This document shows positions 27,183-35,609 of a stretch of DNA of 64,000 bases, piece after piece. How positions within the stretch are numbered: position 1 is the stretch's first letter; every line of letters begins with the position of its first letter. Under the pieces are notes generated by a model that worked only from the letters and a program-made list of their open reading frames with translations, did no database searches and was not told where the DNA came from. The DNA comes from Pseudomonas sp. RIT-562 (GTDB lineage Bacteria > Pseudomonadota > Gammaproteobacteria > Pseudomonadales > Pseudomonadaceae). Location: contig NZ_JAPJIV010000005.1 of the NCBI RefSeq assembly GCF_026241895.1, forward strand, positions 62,001 through 126,000, written 5' to 3'. Position numbers and translations under genes: made by a program.

Positions 27183-27661
27183 GTACCGGTAGAATCCAGT
27201 TCGCCGAGCAGGACGGCACCTTCGTCCTGAAGTTCGTCGGTGAAGTTCGCCTGACCCTGTGTTCGGCGTTGGATGCGACTATTGAGCGGATCTTCACTGC
27301 GTTGAACTTCAACGCCATCGTGATCGACCTGACCGAGACCCGTAGCATCGACAGCACCACCCTTGGCCTGCTGGCCAAACTGTCGATCCTGTCGCGGCAG
27401 AAGGTCGGCTTGCTGCCGACCGTCGTCACCACCCACGAAGACATCACCCGTCTGCTGCAGTCCATGGGCTTTGAGCAGGTGTTCAACATCGTTGACCGCC
27501 CGATCCCATGCCCTGAGTGCCTGACCGACCTGCCAGACCAGGATCAGTCGGAAGAAGTGGTGCGGATCAAAGTGCTGGAAGCGCACAAGATCCTCATGGG
27601 CCTCAACGATTCCAACCGCGAAGCCTTCCACGACCTGGTGAATGCGCTGGAGCGTCACTGA
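27179..27661 (+). CDS. rssC: STAS-domain anti-sigma-factor antagonist-like protein
   Basis: The 160-residue protein has a STAS domain (about 1-110) with the phospho-site region RSIDSTTLGLLAKL; S59 or T60 is the likely switch residue. A 50-residue C-terminal part (about 110-160) follows CPECLTDLPDQDQSEE. It overlaps rssB (ATGA), so the two are produced together. By analogy with SpoIIAA/RsbV, dephosphorylation by RssB would change its binding partner. No anti-sigma kinase gene is adjacent. Confidence 0.82.
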   Translation: MSTGRIQFAEQDGTFVLKFVGEVRLTLCSALDATIERIFTALNFNAIVIDLTETRSIDSTTLGLLAKLSILSRQKVGLLPTVVTTHEDITRLLQSMGFEQVFNIVDRPIPCPECLTDLPDQDQSEEVVRIKVLEAHKILMGLNDSNREAFHDLVNALERH

Positions 27662-27687
27662 TCCCAGGGCCTCATCGCGGCACGCAC

Positions 27688-27721
27688 AAAAAAGGGCGAA
27701 CCTGTCAGGTTCGCCCTTTTT
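27688..27721. terminator. Bidirectional terminator between rssC and tal
   Basis: GGGCGAACCT and AGGTTCGCCC form a perfect stem flanked by A and T runs, between two converging genes. Confidence 0.92.
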
Positions 27722-27739
27722 GCATTGCGCTGAACTAGA

Positions 27740-28666
27740 TCAAAGCTTGGCTTGCAGCAATGCTTCGAGCTTCTCCTGGTCCCGGGCGAACTGCCGAATA
27801 CCTTCAGCCAGCTTCTCCGTCGCCATCGCGTCCTCGTTGGACAACCAACGGAACTGCGCTTCATTGAGGCTCAGGCGCGCCTCACCGGCATGGCCTGGCG
27901 CCAGTTTGCGCTCCAGCTTGCCGTTGTCCGCCGCCAGTTTCTCCAGCAGCTCCGGGCTGATGGTCAGGCGATCACACCCGGCTAGTTGCTCGATCTGGTT
28001 AAGGTTGCGGAAGCTCGCACCCATGACCACAGTCTTGTAGTCATTGGCTTTGTAATAGTTGTAGATGCGGGTCACCGACTGCACTCCCGGGTCATCCGAG
28101 CCGGTGTAGTCGCTGCCGTTGGCTTTCTTGTACCAGTCGTAGATACGGCCCACGAATGGCGAAATCAGGAACACCCCAGCATCGGCACAGGCCGCTGCCT
28201 GGGCGAACGAGAACAGCAGGGTCAGGTTGGTCTGGATACCTTCCTTCTCCAGCTTCTCGGCTGCACGAATGCCTTCCCAGGTTGAAGCAATCTTGATCAG
28301 CACGCGATCACGGCCAACGCCGGCCTTATCATAAAGCTCGATCAGACGGTGCGCGCGCTTCAATACCGCGTCAGTGTCGAACGACAGGCGCGCATCCACT
28401 TCGGTGGAAATCCGCCCCGGTACCACTTTGAGAATTTCCTGGCCAACCGCGACACCAAAACGATCGCTGGCCAGCCCTACATCGCCCTTGCAGTCATGCA
28501 CGCAGGCATTCAGCAACTCGGCATAACCGGAGATCGCAGCAGCCTTGAGCAGCAGGGAAGGGTTGGTGGTAGCGTCTACCGGCTTAACGCGAGCAATTGC
28601 TTCGAAGTCGCCAGTGTCGGCAACCACGGTGGTCATTTGTTTAAGTTGTTCCAGCTTGGAAGTCAT
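27740..28666 (-). CDS. tal: Transaldolase
   Basis: Transaldolase moves a dihydroxyacetone unit between sugar phosphates in the non-oxidative pentose phosphate pathway. The 308 residues are the usual length. Motifs include [13 protein letters not shown], the Schiff-base Lys in [11 protein letters not shown] and [16 protein letters not shown]. The ATG at 28666 gives [20 protein letters not shown], as in homologues; the 19-codon upstream extension is not supported. It converges with rssBC. Confidence 0.96.
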   Translation of the reverse strand: MTSKLEQLKQMTTVVADTGDFEAIARVKPVDATTNPSLLLKAAAISGYAELLNACVHDCKGDVGLASDRFGVAVGQEILKVVPGRISTEVDARLSFDTDAVLKRAHRLIELYDKAGVGRDRVLIKIASTWEGIRAAEKLEKEGIQTNLTLLFSFAQAAACADAGVFLISPFVGRIYDWYKKANGSDYTGSDDPGVQSVTRIYNYYKANDYKTVVMGASFRNLNQIEQLAGCDRLTISPELLEKLAADNGKLERKLAPGHAGEARLSLNEAQFRWLSNEDAMATEKLAEGIRQFARDQEKLEALLQAKL

Positions 28667-28971
28667 GGGCGTGCTCTGTCCTTTGGATCTGATGACATTA
28701 CCCGAGCGCTGACAGCCACTCAAGGGCGCGTGTACCTATCGAAGGCCCCAGCGGCAACAACCTGAAAACGGCTGTTTGAAAGGTGGGGCGCGGTGTTGAT
28801 AAATACGATGCCGAAATGGGGAAGTGGTTCAACCGGGGCGACCGGCAGCCCCAAGCAAATACATAAGCCGATAGGAGGGGTAGGAGCTGCCGAGTGCAAC
28901 TAGGCTGCGATCTTTTGACCCGGCCCAGCGCAAGACCCGACAACAATCATCGAAGTCCAGGCACCAATCGA
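28667..28971. other. Intergenic region between tal and dusA with a half REP
   Basis: 305 bp with no credible gene. At 28880-28919 it carries a degenerate single arm of the element family found intact at 55794-55911 (GTAGGAGCTGCCGA...GGCTGCGATCTTTTGA, with a 9-bp insertion in the middle). The tal promoter must lie in the left part; no clear boxes were assigned. Confidence 0.45.
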
Positions 28972-29967
28972 TCACCGCCCCTCAAGCAACTCCGCCGCCT
29001 GGTCCAGCAGCGCCAAAGGCTCCTTGGCCTTATGAATATCCACCGACAACAACTGCCGAAACCTGCGCGCTCCAGGAAACCCCGTGCCCAGCCCCAGCAC
29101 ATGCCGGGTGATATGGTGCATCGACCCACCCGCAGCAATATGCGCCGCAATATACGGCCGCAACTGCGCCAGTGCTTCAGCACGGCTGATCACCGGCGCG
29201 GTGCTGCCGAACAGCTGCTGGTCTACCTCGGCCATCACATAAGGATTGTGATACGCCTCACGGCCCAACATCACCCCGTCGAACGTCTGCAGATGCTCGT
29301 GGCAGGACTCCAGCGTCTTGATCCCGCCATTAAGGATGATCTCCAGATCGGGGAAGTCAGTCTTCAGCTGCGCCGCCACGTCATAGCGCAGCGGTGGAAT
29401 ATCGCGGTTTTCCTTCGGCGACAACCCCTCCAGGATCGCAATCCGCGCATGCACGGTAAAACTCGTGCACCCGGCATCCCGCACCGTGCCAACGAACTCG
29501 CACAACTGCTCATAGCTGTCCCGGCCATTGATACCGATCCGATGTTTAACCGTCACCGGAATCGACACCGCATCACGCATAGCCTTCACACAATCGGCCA
29601 CCAACTGCGGATGCCCCATCAACACCGCGCCAATCATGTTGTTCTGCACCCGATCACTCGGGCAGCCAACATTCAGGTTCACCTCGTCATAGCCATGCTC
29701 CTGCGCCATGCGCGCGCAGGCCGCGAGATCCAACGGCACGCTGCCGCCCAGTTGCAGGGCAAGCGGGTGCTCGGCTTCGTTATGACGCAGGAATCGCTCG
29801 TGATCGCCGTTGAGCAGCGCACCGGTGGTGACCATTTCGGTGTAGAGGAGGGCGTGTTTGGAGAGGAGGCGCAGGAAGAAGCGGCAGTGGCGGTCAGTCC
29901 AATCCATCATGGGGGCGACGGAGAAGCGGCGGGAGAGCGGTGCGGGTGTAGCAATGGCTGGAGGCAT
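28972..29967 (-). CDS. dusA: tRNA-dihydrouridine(20/20a) synthase DusA
   Basis: This flavoenzyme reduces uridines 20 and 20a in the tRNA D-loop with NADPH. The 331-residue protein has the FMN-barrel motif FSVAPMMDWTDRHCRFF near the N-terminus, the catalytic Cys in NLNVGCPSDRVQ and the RNA-contacting KHRIGINGRDSY and HARIAILEGLSPKENR motifs that mark DusA. The gene is intact. Its 5' end faces the hip block, and dusA is a known insertion target for some islands, but no att duplication was found here. Confidence 0.95.
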   Translation of the reverse strand: MPPAIATPAPLSRRFSVAPMMDWTDRHCRFFLRLLSKHALLYTEMVTTGALLNGDHERFLRHNEAEHPLALQLGGSVPLDLAACARMAQEHGYDEVNLNVGCPSDRVQNNMIGAVLMGHPQLVADCVKAMRDAVSIPVTVKHRIGINGRDSYEQLCEFVGTVRDAGCTSFTVHARIAILEGLSPKENRDIPPLRYDVAAQLKTDFPDLEIILNGGIKTLESCHEHLQTFDGVMLGREAYHNPYVMAEVDQQLFGSTAPVISRAEALAQLRPYIAAHIAAGGSMHHITRHVLGLGTGFPGARRFRQLLSVDIHKAKEPLALLDQAAELLEGR

Positions 29968-30068
29968 TGGGGGAATCTGGAATCGGCAGGGCTAGGGAGT
30001 GGGCAGTTTATCAGGGTTGAGCTGTCGGGACGCGGAGCAGTGACGCCGGGGGTGGTCCAGGCACTACG

Positions 30069-30257
30069 CTAAGGCTGTGAGATTAGTACTCTCAATCCAC
30101 CACCGACATTATCGATCGTGACGCGGTAGATCATCTGGCCATTGGGGCGACTAGCAAAGCGCAGCATTTCAAAGCGCCCCAGGTGATCCGGTAGAATGGA
30201 GGTCGAGCTTCGATAGGCGATGGTAGCTCTCAACTTTCCGGTTCCAAAACATACCAT
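30069..30257 (-). CDS. Small ORF downstream of the hip antitoxin gene
   Basis: A 62-codon ORF starts 3 bp after the stop of the HTH gene on the same strand, so it could be the third gene of the toxin-antitoxin operon. The product is small and basic, without signal peptide or membrane helix, and ends VTIDNVGGGLRVLISQP. I do not recognise it. No proper ribosome binding site precedes its ATG, though translation could be coupled. It may not be a gene. Confidence 0.3.
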   Translation of the reverse strand: MVCFGTGKLRATIAYRSSTSILPDHLGRFEMLRFASRPNGQMIYRVTIDNVGGGLRVLISQP

Positions 30258-30260
30258 CTC

Positions 30261-30695
30261 TCATTTAGCGGGGTCGTTATCACCATCCTTGAGCTTGGTT
30301 TGTGCAGCAGCCTTGCGAGTGGTAACTCTAGTGAGCTGACCCGCATACGTCCGTTGAGGACTAGAGCCCCGAGCAGGTGTTTTAGATACGGGTTTATGCT
30401 GCCCTGACACCGGTGTGTAAGTCGTTGCGGCTCTCATCGTCAAACCCAGGCGCAGCCCGAACTTCCTTAGAATGGCTTCGACGGTAGAGATGGTCGGATT
30501 TCCCTTGTCATTCTCGATCAGATACAAGGCCTTGGTCGACATGTTGCACATGGTAGCAAAGGTGTCTTGGTCCAAACCGGTCACCTCAAGTCGTAGTCGG
30601 CGAATAGAAGTTCCCAAAGTTTCATTGCCCATATCATGTTGTTGCATGATGTCTTCAATCAGCTGTTTGCGAAGCTCTGGTGTGATTGCCCTCAT
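30261..30695 (-). CDS. HTH (XRE/HipB-like) antitoxin
   Basis: The 144-residue protein has a helix-turn-helix region at about residues 25-85 (LGTSIRRLRLEVTG, MSTKALYLIENDKGNPTISTV), ending FGLRLGL as in HipB-like antitoxins. A basic, low-complexity tail (about 95-144) rich in Thr/Lys/Arg follows. It starts inside the end of the toxin gene (4-bp overlap, ATGA) and so lies downstream of it, the reverse of classical hipBA. It probably represses the operon by binding the twin palindromes near 32.1 kb and neutralises the HipA-like kinase. Confidence 0.75.
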   Translation of the reverse strand: MRAITPELRKQLIEDIMQQHDMGNETLGTSIRRLRLEVTGLDQDTFATMCNMSTKALYLIENDKGNPTISTVEAILRKFGLRLGLTMRAATTYTPVSGQHKPVSKTPARGSSPQRTYAGQLTRVTTRKAAAQTKLKDGDNDPAK

Positions 30696-32008
30696 CTAAG
30701 CCCCCAATTAGCCAAGTGCATATCCAGCTTGTTGAGCGGAACAGAGTGGGCTTTTTTCACTTCTTCTGGAAGATCCACCAGCAGATCCGGCAAAGCTCGG
30801 AACGTCTCTGCTGCTGCGAGCAAACGCTCAAAGAGCGCATCAGGGTTTACTAAACTCTGAAAAGAACCGCAGATCGTTCTCCAGTCTGGACTTCCTTTGT
30901 GCTCAGAATCCCACTTGGTCACTCGAGTGATACCTTCGGGGTCAAGCACCATAGGAGCAAGGTCGTAGATCGGTGCCAGTTCAAATCTGCCCCGATGTCT
31001 GAAAATAGCCGTGTTACGGCCATGGTTGTCCGAGTTCCCGAGGATACGGTTAAGCAGATCGCGCCGCAGGTATTCGAAAACCAGTTCCTCAAGCTCTCCA
31101 TTCTGCTCATTGGTGATCCATAGTTTGATCAGGCTGTGGATAACGTCCTCATGATTCATCTTCGAACCAGGAGTCGTATTCCCGCACACCGAATAAATCG
31201 ATTCGACCGGTATTCGTTCCACTTCTCCGTTGATAACTCGCCGATCAAAGCGTGGCATCCATAAGCTCGGCTTTTCAGCTTCTTCAAGCACAAGTCCGTC
31301 CATAGATATCGTGTTCAAACCCAGTTGCGAGACAGCTTTGTAGTAGTGGTACTCGGCCCGCAGGATATTCTTGTCGCGTTCGGTGGCCTGGTTGCGAGCA
31401 AATTTCACTAGCCAATGGCGGCGGGCAAGCTTGTCAGGAAGCATTGCATCAGCGTAAAGAGCCCCATCTTTCCCTTCGGTCATGAGCAGCTTTGGAGCCT
31501 CTCCTTGGGCGCCTGTAGCGCCGCCTAGAGCGGCACCTGATTCATAGGCGTACTCAAGGAAATCGTTTGTTCTGTCTACTACCTCCTTGCGTGGGAAGGC
31601 CTCCTTATGGGTCTGATCAATATGCTCGAAAGACTCCTTTACACGCAGGTGTCCAATAGGCGAGGGCGTGCAGCGGCCTAAAAGGAAAAAATCCAAGTCC
31701 ATCTGATCGGGTTTTTCGCCCGAGAAACGTCTCAGTAGCGACTTGCGTGCGGCGCCAGCCGGTATGATGTCGTATACAAACGGGGGGTATCCCTTGCTAT
31801 CAACAGGGCTCCAGGTCAGTGGAAGATTAACGCTGACAGCTGGTTCGAACATTGTCTCTAAGCTGCCAATGAATTCGACCAAGTAGCGCGGGTCGTAAGA
31901 CACACTGCAGCGCGACGCCTCAATTTTCTGAGGGTCCGATGTAGAAAGCATCATGGCATCGCGCCATTGGCCTTCAACGTAGGTCTGGATAGTGATTTGC
32001 CCTAGCAT
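30692..32008 (-). CDS. HipA-family serine/threonine kinase toxin
   Basis: HipA kinases arrest growth, classically by phosphorylating glutamyl-tRNA synthetase. From the ATG at 32008 it has 438 residues; a TTG at 32056 would give 454. The N-terminal subdomain contains PPFVYDIIPAGAARKSLLRR. The glycine-rich loop is GGATGAQGEAPKLL. The catalytic loop NSDNHGRN (Asp about 327) and the metal-binding LAPIYDLAPM (Asp about 349) are intact, so the kinase should be active. The gene is first in a toxin-antitoxin operon, and G+C is lower than in the neighbours, suggesting acquisition. gltX lies elsewhere in the window, but no functional link is implied. Confidence 0.82.
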   Translation of the reverse strand: MLGQITIQTYVEGQWRDAMMLSTSDPQKIEASRCSVSYDPRYLVEFIGSLETMFEPAVSVNLPLTWSPVDSKGYPPFVYDIIPAGAARKSLLRRFSGEKPDQMDLDFFLLGRCTPSPIGHLRVKESFEHIDQTHKEAFPRKEVVDRTNDFLEYAYESGAALGGATGAQGEAPKLLMTEGKDGALYADAMLPDKLARRHWLVKFARNQATERDKNILRAEYHYYKAVSQLGLNTISMDGLVLEEAEKPSLWMPRFDRRVINGEVERIPVESIYSVCGNTTPGSKMNHEDVIHSLIKLWITNEQNGELEELVFEYLRRDLLNRILGNSDNHGRNTAIFRHRGRFELAPIYDLAPMVLDPEGITRVTKWDSEHKGSPDWRTICGSFQSLVNPDALFERLLAAAETFRALPDLLVDLPEEVKKAHSVPLNKLDMHLANWGLR

Positions 32009-32067
32009 AGTGAACGCGACCCAATCGGCATCATGATGCCGGTTAGAGTGGGTCAATTATCAGGTTT

Positions 32068-32083
32068 CGGCAATATAATTCCG
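32068..32083. promoter_or_regulatory. Proximal hip operator-like palindrome (CGG-N10-CCG)
   Basis: CGGCAATATAATTCCG lies 60 bp upstream of the toxin ATG. Its outer CGG/CCG and A+T-rich centre match the distal site at 32110-32125. Confidence 0.5.
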
Positions 32084-32109
32084 ATTTTATTCGATTTTGC
32101 GTGGTAAAC

Positions 32110-32125
32110 CGGTAAAATAATACCG
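32110..32125. promoter_or_regulatory. Distal hip operator-like palindrome (CGG-N10-CCG)
   Basis: CGGTAAAATAATACCG has 5-bp inverted ends (CGGTA/TACCG). Its centre is 42 bp, or four helical turns, from the proximal site, so dimers would sit on the same DNA face. Confidence 0.55.
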
Positions 32126-32402
32126 ATTGTCCCGGCTCTGTGCGGGAGGCTGACACTGACCCCGAGCGGTCTATCTAAGTTGCCATTTTGGCGTTCCCAT
32201 TTTGCACGGTCCTCAAGGATCATCGCTCAGCTCAGCTCAGCTCAGCTCAGCTCAGCTCAGCTCACCGCCTCGCTTCGCAACAAATCCAGGCCATTCGCGC
32301 CTTTCCCAGCCCCCCCATTTCGATTTCAATTCACCAGCAGTTGGTGACTCAGGTTCCATCTGCGCAAACCAAGGACGCTTTACCTCAAAAGGACTTACAA
32401 CC
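32126..32402. other. Region between the hip operators and the DUF3892 gene
   Basis: 277 bp with no assigned gene. It includes the GCTCA repeat at 32225-32264 and the promoter region of the DUF3892 gene. ORFs read through the repeat in two frames but start at weak codons (TTG at 32202) and encode a repetitive LSSAQ peptide. Confidence 0.4.
32225..32264. repeat. GCTCA pentanucleotide repeat, 8 copies
   Basis: Eight perfect tandem copies of GCTCA (40 bp), about 140 bp upstream of the DUF3892 start. Five-base units change the reading frame or promoter spacing when copy number slips. Confidence 0.95.
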
Positions 32403-32684
32403 ATGCAGTTTTACATCTACAAAATCAAAATAGACGCCGAGTCCAAACGCATTGTCGCCGTCTTCACCTGCGGACAGGATGAAGACCAGTGGTGTTGGGT
32501 TCCAACGGAGTTCGTTATCCAGCTGATCAACAAAGGGGTGCAGTTCAACACCTTGTTCAAGGTCGGTGAGGCTAATTACCAGAAAGGCGCGAGGGTTGCG
32601 GTGGGGGATGATTCATTTTTACGGACTGTTGGAGACGGTCAGGCTGGGGAGGGTTTGGACAGGTTGCCGACGGTTGTGGTTTAG
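32403..32684 (+). CDS. DUF3892-like small protein
   Basis: A 93-residue soluble protein with AAGGA before its ATG. The N-terminal half (FYIYKIKIDAESKRIVAVF) and the C-terminal part (ARVAVGDDSFLRTVGDGQ, then LDRLP) follow the DUF3892 pattern of a short beta-rich domain ending in TxGDGxxxxxLxxLP. The function of the family is unknown. It lies next to the hip block and downstream of the GCTCA repeat, on the opposite strand to both neighbours. Confidence 0.65.
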   Translation: MQFYIYKIKIDAESKRIVAVFTCGQDEDQWCWVPTEFVIQLINKGVQFNTLFKVGEANYQKGARVAVGDDSFLRTVGDGQAGEGLDRLPTVVV

Positions 32685-32726
32685 GAGGCGACTGCTGCAC
32701 AGTCGAACCCAGGCTTTGCCACGCTG

Positions 32727-33896
32727 CTACAGGGATTGTGGGAAGTACACGCTGAACTCAGTTCCACGTTCTTCGCTGGATTGCACTGCAACATTGCCTC
32801 CATGCGCCTTGGCGATTTCCCGGACGATGAACAACCCCAGCCCCACGCTGCGCACTTCGCTGTCGCTCTCGGTGCCGCGGGTCATGGGTTCGAAGAGTAT
32901 ATCCATCAGGGTGGGCGGGATGGCGGGGCCCTGGTTGTGCACCGACAGGATGGCGCAATGGGGTTCGATGCGTGAGGTGATGATGATCGGCTGCTGCGGA
33001 TCGCCATAGGCCACGCTGTTGGCGACCAGGTTGCCGATGATTTGCTGCACTCGGTCGGCGTCGAGCAGGGCGCTGCCGCTGCCGCTTTGCTGGTGGATGA
33101 GGTTGGCGGCCGGGAAGGCCACTCGCAGTTCGTCAACGCTCAGGCGAGTGACGCCGTGCAGGTCTGCAGGGGCCGCGGCGATGCTCAGGCCTTGGCCGAC
33201 TCGGGCGAGGGCGAAGTCCAGCAGGTCGGCGATCATGCGTTGCGCGCGTTCGGCGGATTGGCTGATGTGGCCGAGCAGGGTGGTTTCCCGGGCGGTGCGC
33301 TCGCTGCGGGCGAGGATGTCCGAGGCCATTTTGATTGCGGTGAGCGGGTTTTTCAGGTCGTGGCTGACGATGGCGACCATTTGTTCAGCGAACTGGGCGC
33401 GGCGCTGGGACTTTTCGTAGGCGTCGCTGAGTTCGTTTTGCGCTTGCTGCAGGGCCGCTTCGGTGGCGGTCTTTTCTTGTAGCAGGGCTTCGGCGAGTTT
33501 GCGGGCGTTGAGCAACTCGCGTTCGTACTTGTCGCGGTCAGTGGTGCCGAACAGCGCCAGTTCGTAGAAGGCGCCGCTGGCGTGCTCGCGTCGGACGCCG
33601 TTGAGCAGCATGGTGATGATGTGCCGGTCGCGGTGAACCAGGTCGAGTTTCACTTCCGCCACCGAGCCCTGCATGCGCATCAGGGGCGCCCAGTGGGTCT
33701 GGTGAAAGATCCGCCCGCCCATGGTCAGCAATTCCTGGAAGCGGCGCCCGCACAGTTCTTCCTGGCTGAAACCGATCCAGGTGCAGAAGGTCAGGTTGGC
33801 TCGCAGGATGCTGCCGTCTTCACGGGTGACCACAAGGGCGCAAGGGGCGCCTTCGAACAATGCGTGGGCATCCGGCAGATTAGGCTCTTCAGACAT
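32727..33896 (-). CDS. PAS-domain histidine kinase paired with RsbQ-like hydrolase
   Basis: The 389-residue kinase has no membrane segment. A PAS domain (about 10-115, with QELLTMGGRIFHQTHWAPLM) is followed by a coiled coil (about 125-165). The HisKA box is VAIVSHDLKNPLTAIKMASD, and the ATPase domain has NLVANSVAYG and VGLGLFIVREIAKAHGG. Its start overlaps the end of the upstream hydrolase by 8 bp, so the two are made together. The PAS domain resembles that of the Bacillus phosphatase RsbP, which needs RsbQ for activation. No response regulator gene is adjacent. Confidence 0.85.
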   Translation of the reverse strand: MSEEPNLPDAHALFEGAPCALVVTREDGSILRANLTFCTWIGFSQEELCGRRFQELLTMGGRIFHQTHWAPLMRMQGSVAEVKLDLVHRDRHIITMLLNGVRREHASGAFYELALFGTTDRDKYERELLNARKLAEALLQEKTATEAALQQAQNELSDAYEKSQRRAQFAEQMVAIVSHDLKNPLTAIKMASDILARSERTARETTLLGHISQSAERAQRMIADLLDFALARVGQGLSIAAAPADLHGVTRLSVDELRVAFPAANLIHQQSGSGSALLDADRVQQIIGNLVANSVAYGDPQQPIIITSRIEPHCAILSVHNQGPAIPPTLMDILFEPMTRGTESDSEVRSVGLGLFIVREIAKAHGGNVAVQSSEERGTEFSVYFPQSL

Positions 33897-34701
33897 CGGT
33901 GCCGGCCCAGCGCTGCAGGAAGTCGTCCATGGCGGTGGAGCAGGCGCCCGGTGCGCTCATGTGCGGGCAGTGGCCAACGTTGTCCACCAGGCAATAGCTG
34001 CTGTTAGGGATTACGGTCCGCAGGTATTCGCCCACGGCAATCGGCGCGATCAGGTCGTCGGTGGATTGCAGGATCAAGGTAGGTGTGGTCAGGCCGGCGA
34101 CGTCTTGGCGGTTGTCGGACATGAAGGTAGTGCGGGCGAACTGCTTGGCGATTTCCGGTTCGGTGCGGCAGAAGCTGTTGGTCAGTTCTTCGCTCAGGGC
34201 CGGCTGCCCCGGTGCACCCATGATGACCGGTGCCATGGTGCTCGACCAGCCAAGGTAGTTGCTGTCGAGGGTGTCGAGCAACGAATGGATGTCTTCGAGC
34301 TTGAAGCCGCCAACGTAGTTATCGGAATCGATGTAGCAGGGCGATGGGCCGATCATGACGTGGGCGGCGATTCGATCGGGCAGCTGGCGATCAGCGAGGA
34401 CGCCGATCATGGCGCTGACGGAATGCCCGACCAGGATCACCGGGCCCTGGGCGTACTCATCGATTATTTCGTTGAGGTCCCGTGCATAACCCGCCAGCGA
34501 GTTGTACTTTTGCGGGTCATACGCGCTCAGATCTGACCGGCCGGCACCGACCAGGTCAAGCATCACCACACGAAAACGCCCGGTGAAGTGGGGATACAGG
34601 TAGTTCCACATGCTCTGGTCGCAGCCGAAGCCGTGGGACAGGATCAGTGTCGACGGACCGGAACCCAGCACAGTTACGTTGTTGCGATGCTGAAGGTCCA
34701 T
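33889..34701 (-). CDS. RsbQ-like alpha/beta hydrolase
   Basis: The 270-residue protein has an alpha/beta-hydrolase fold with the nucleophile in VGHSVSAMIG (S94), an Asp in QSTDDLIAP and His in VDNVGHCPH. The lid (CYIDSDNYVGGFKLEDIHSLL) is typical of RsbQ, the Bacillus stress-pathway protein, and of the related KAI2/D14 plant receptors. Such proteins bind or hydrolyse a small hydrophobic ligand and signal through a partner. Here the partner is probably the PAS kinase encoded directly downstream with an 8-bp overlap. Confidence 0.85.
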   Translation of the reverse strand: MDLQHRNNVTVLGSGPSTLILSHGFGCDQSMWNYLYPHFTGRFRVVMLDLVGAGRSDLSAYDPQKYNSLAGYARDLNEIIDEYAQGPVILVGHSVSAMIGVLADRQLPDRIAAHVMIGPSPCYIDSDNYVGGFKLEDIHSLLDTLDSNYLGWSSTMAPVIMGAPGQPALSEELTNSFCRTEPEIAKQFARTTFMSDNRQDVAGLTTPTLILQSTDDLIAPIAVGEYLRTVIPNSSYCLVDNVGHCPHMSAPGACSTAMDDFLQRWAGTDV

Positions 34702-34823
34702 GCTGGATTCCCGGGTAGGCCAAAAAATTGATAGCGCCGGGGAGTTTAAATAGTCAGGGCCGGCAGGTCACGCTTCACGAGCGCCGACTACATTTTTTCA
34801 ACGAGTCGGGGAGGGCGCTCAAG

Positions 34824-35528
34824 CTACTTGCGAGAAGTAGCCTTGCCCGCCGACGCAACCGTGGCGCCACTGCAGTTGATATAGGGCGATGACTTCAGCC
34901 AGCGCTTGTCCGGATAGTACGAAAACAGCAACTGGCCGTTCTTCATCGAGTCAATCAGCGGCCGGGCAACGGCGGGTCGCACTGCCGGGCAACCGAGGCT
35001 GCGGCCAATGCGGCCGTTGGCACGGGCCAGCACCGGACTGACGTATGGTGCGCCATGAATGACGATTGCCCGATCAAACGCGTTATCGTTGAAGCCCGGC
35101 TCCAGGCCCTGCATGCGCAGGGAATAGCCGTTTTGCCCGACGTAACTGGCCTGAGTGCGATACAGCCCCAAACTGGTGGCGAAGCTCTCGTTCTGGTTGG
35201 AGAAATTGACCGCCATGTTCTCGCCACTGTTGCGCCCATGGGCGACCAGTTCACGAAACAGCAACTTTCGCTTTTTCAGATCGAACACCCACAGGCGTTG
35301 TTCGGTCGAAGGCAGGGAGTAATCGATCACTGCCAGGCGTTGAGCGGGGGCGGAACCCTGGGCCTGGGTGCATTGTGAAGCACGTACTGCCAGGTTTATA
35401 ACGGTGGCGTTGGCATCTGGAGCCGCTTTGACGAGGGCGGCGGCAAGCGAATCGGCGTAGGCTGCCGGTACTGAAAGGGATGTCAGCAGCAGGGCCGAGA
35501 AAAGCAGACGAATGCGAGCTGGCGCCAT
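34824..35528 (-). CDS. Periplasmic L,D-transpeptidase-fold (YkuD_2-type) protein
   Basis: The 234-residue protein has a signal peptide ending AYA (about residue 25). The catalytic region contains IVIHGAPYVS and GRIGRSLGCPAVRP, with the His and Cys of the L,D-transpeptidase active site in the YkuD_2 family. Such proteins act on cell-wall peptides or related substrates; the exact reaction is unknown. It is divergent from another L,D-transpeptidase gene 81 bp away, suggesting a local cell-wall function. Confidence 0.8.
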   Translation of the reverse strand: MAPARIRLLFSALLLTSLSVPAAYADSLAAALVKAAPDANATVINLAVRASQCTQAQGSAPAQRLAVIDYSLPSTEQRLWVFDLKKRKLLFRELVAHGRNSGENMAVNFSNQNESFATSLGLYRTQASYVGQNGYSLRMQGLEPGFNDNAFDRAIVIHGAPYVSPVLARANGRIGRSLGCPAVRPAVARPLIDSMKNGQLLFSYYPDKRWLKSSPYINCSGATVASAGKATSRK

Positions 35529-35609
35529 ATAGATGTCTCATCGTGATAGGTTCGAGTCTAGCTGTTCGCGGGAAGCTAGCCGTTGAAATCGGGAGATTAA
35601 GGATTATCC

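Noticed and set aside
32202..32684. A 160-codon gene reading through the GCTCA repeat
   Set aside because: It needs a TTG start without ribosome binding site. The ATG at 32403 with AAGGA gives the conserved protein. Kept only as a phase-variation idea.
28972..32700. An island integrated at dusA, since dusA is a known integration target
   Set aside because: No integrase and no repeat of the dusA 5' end was found on the far side of the hip block.
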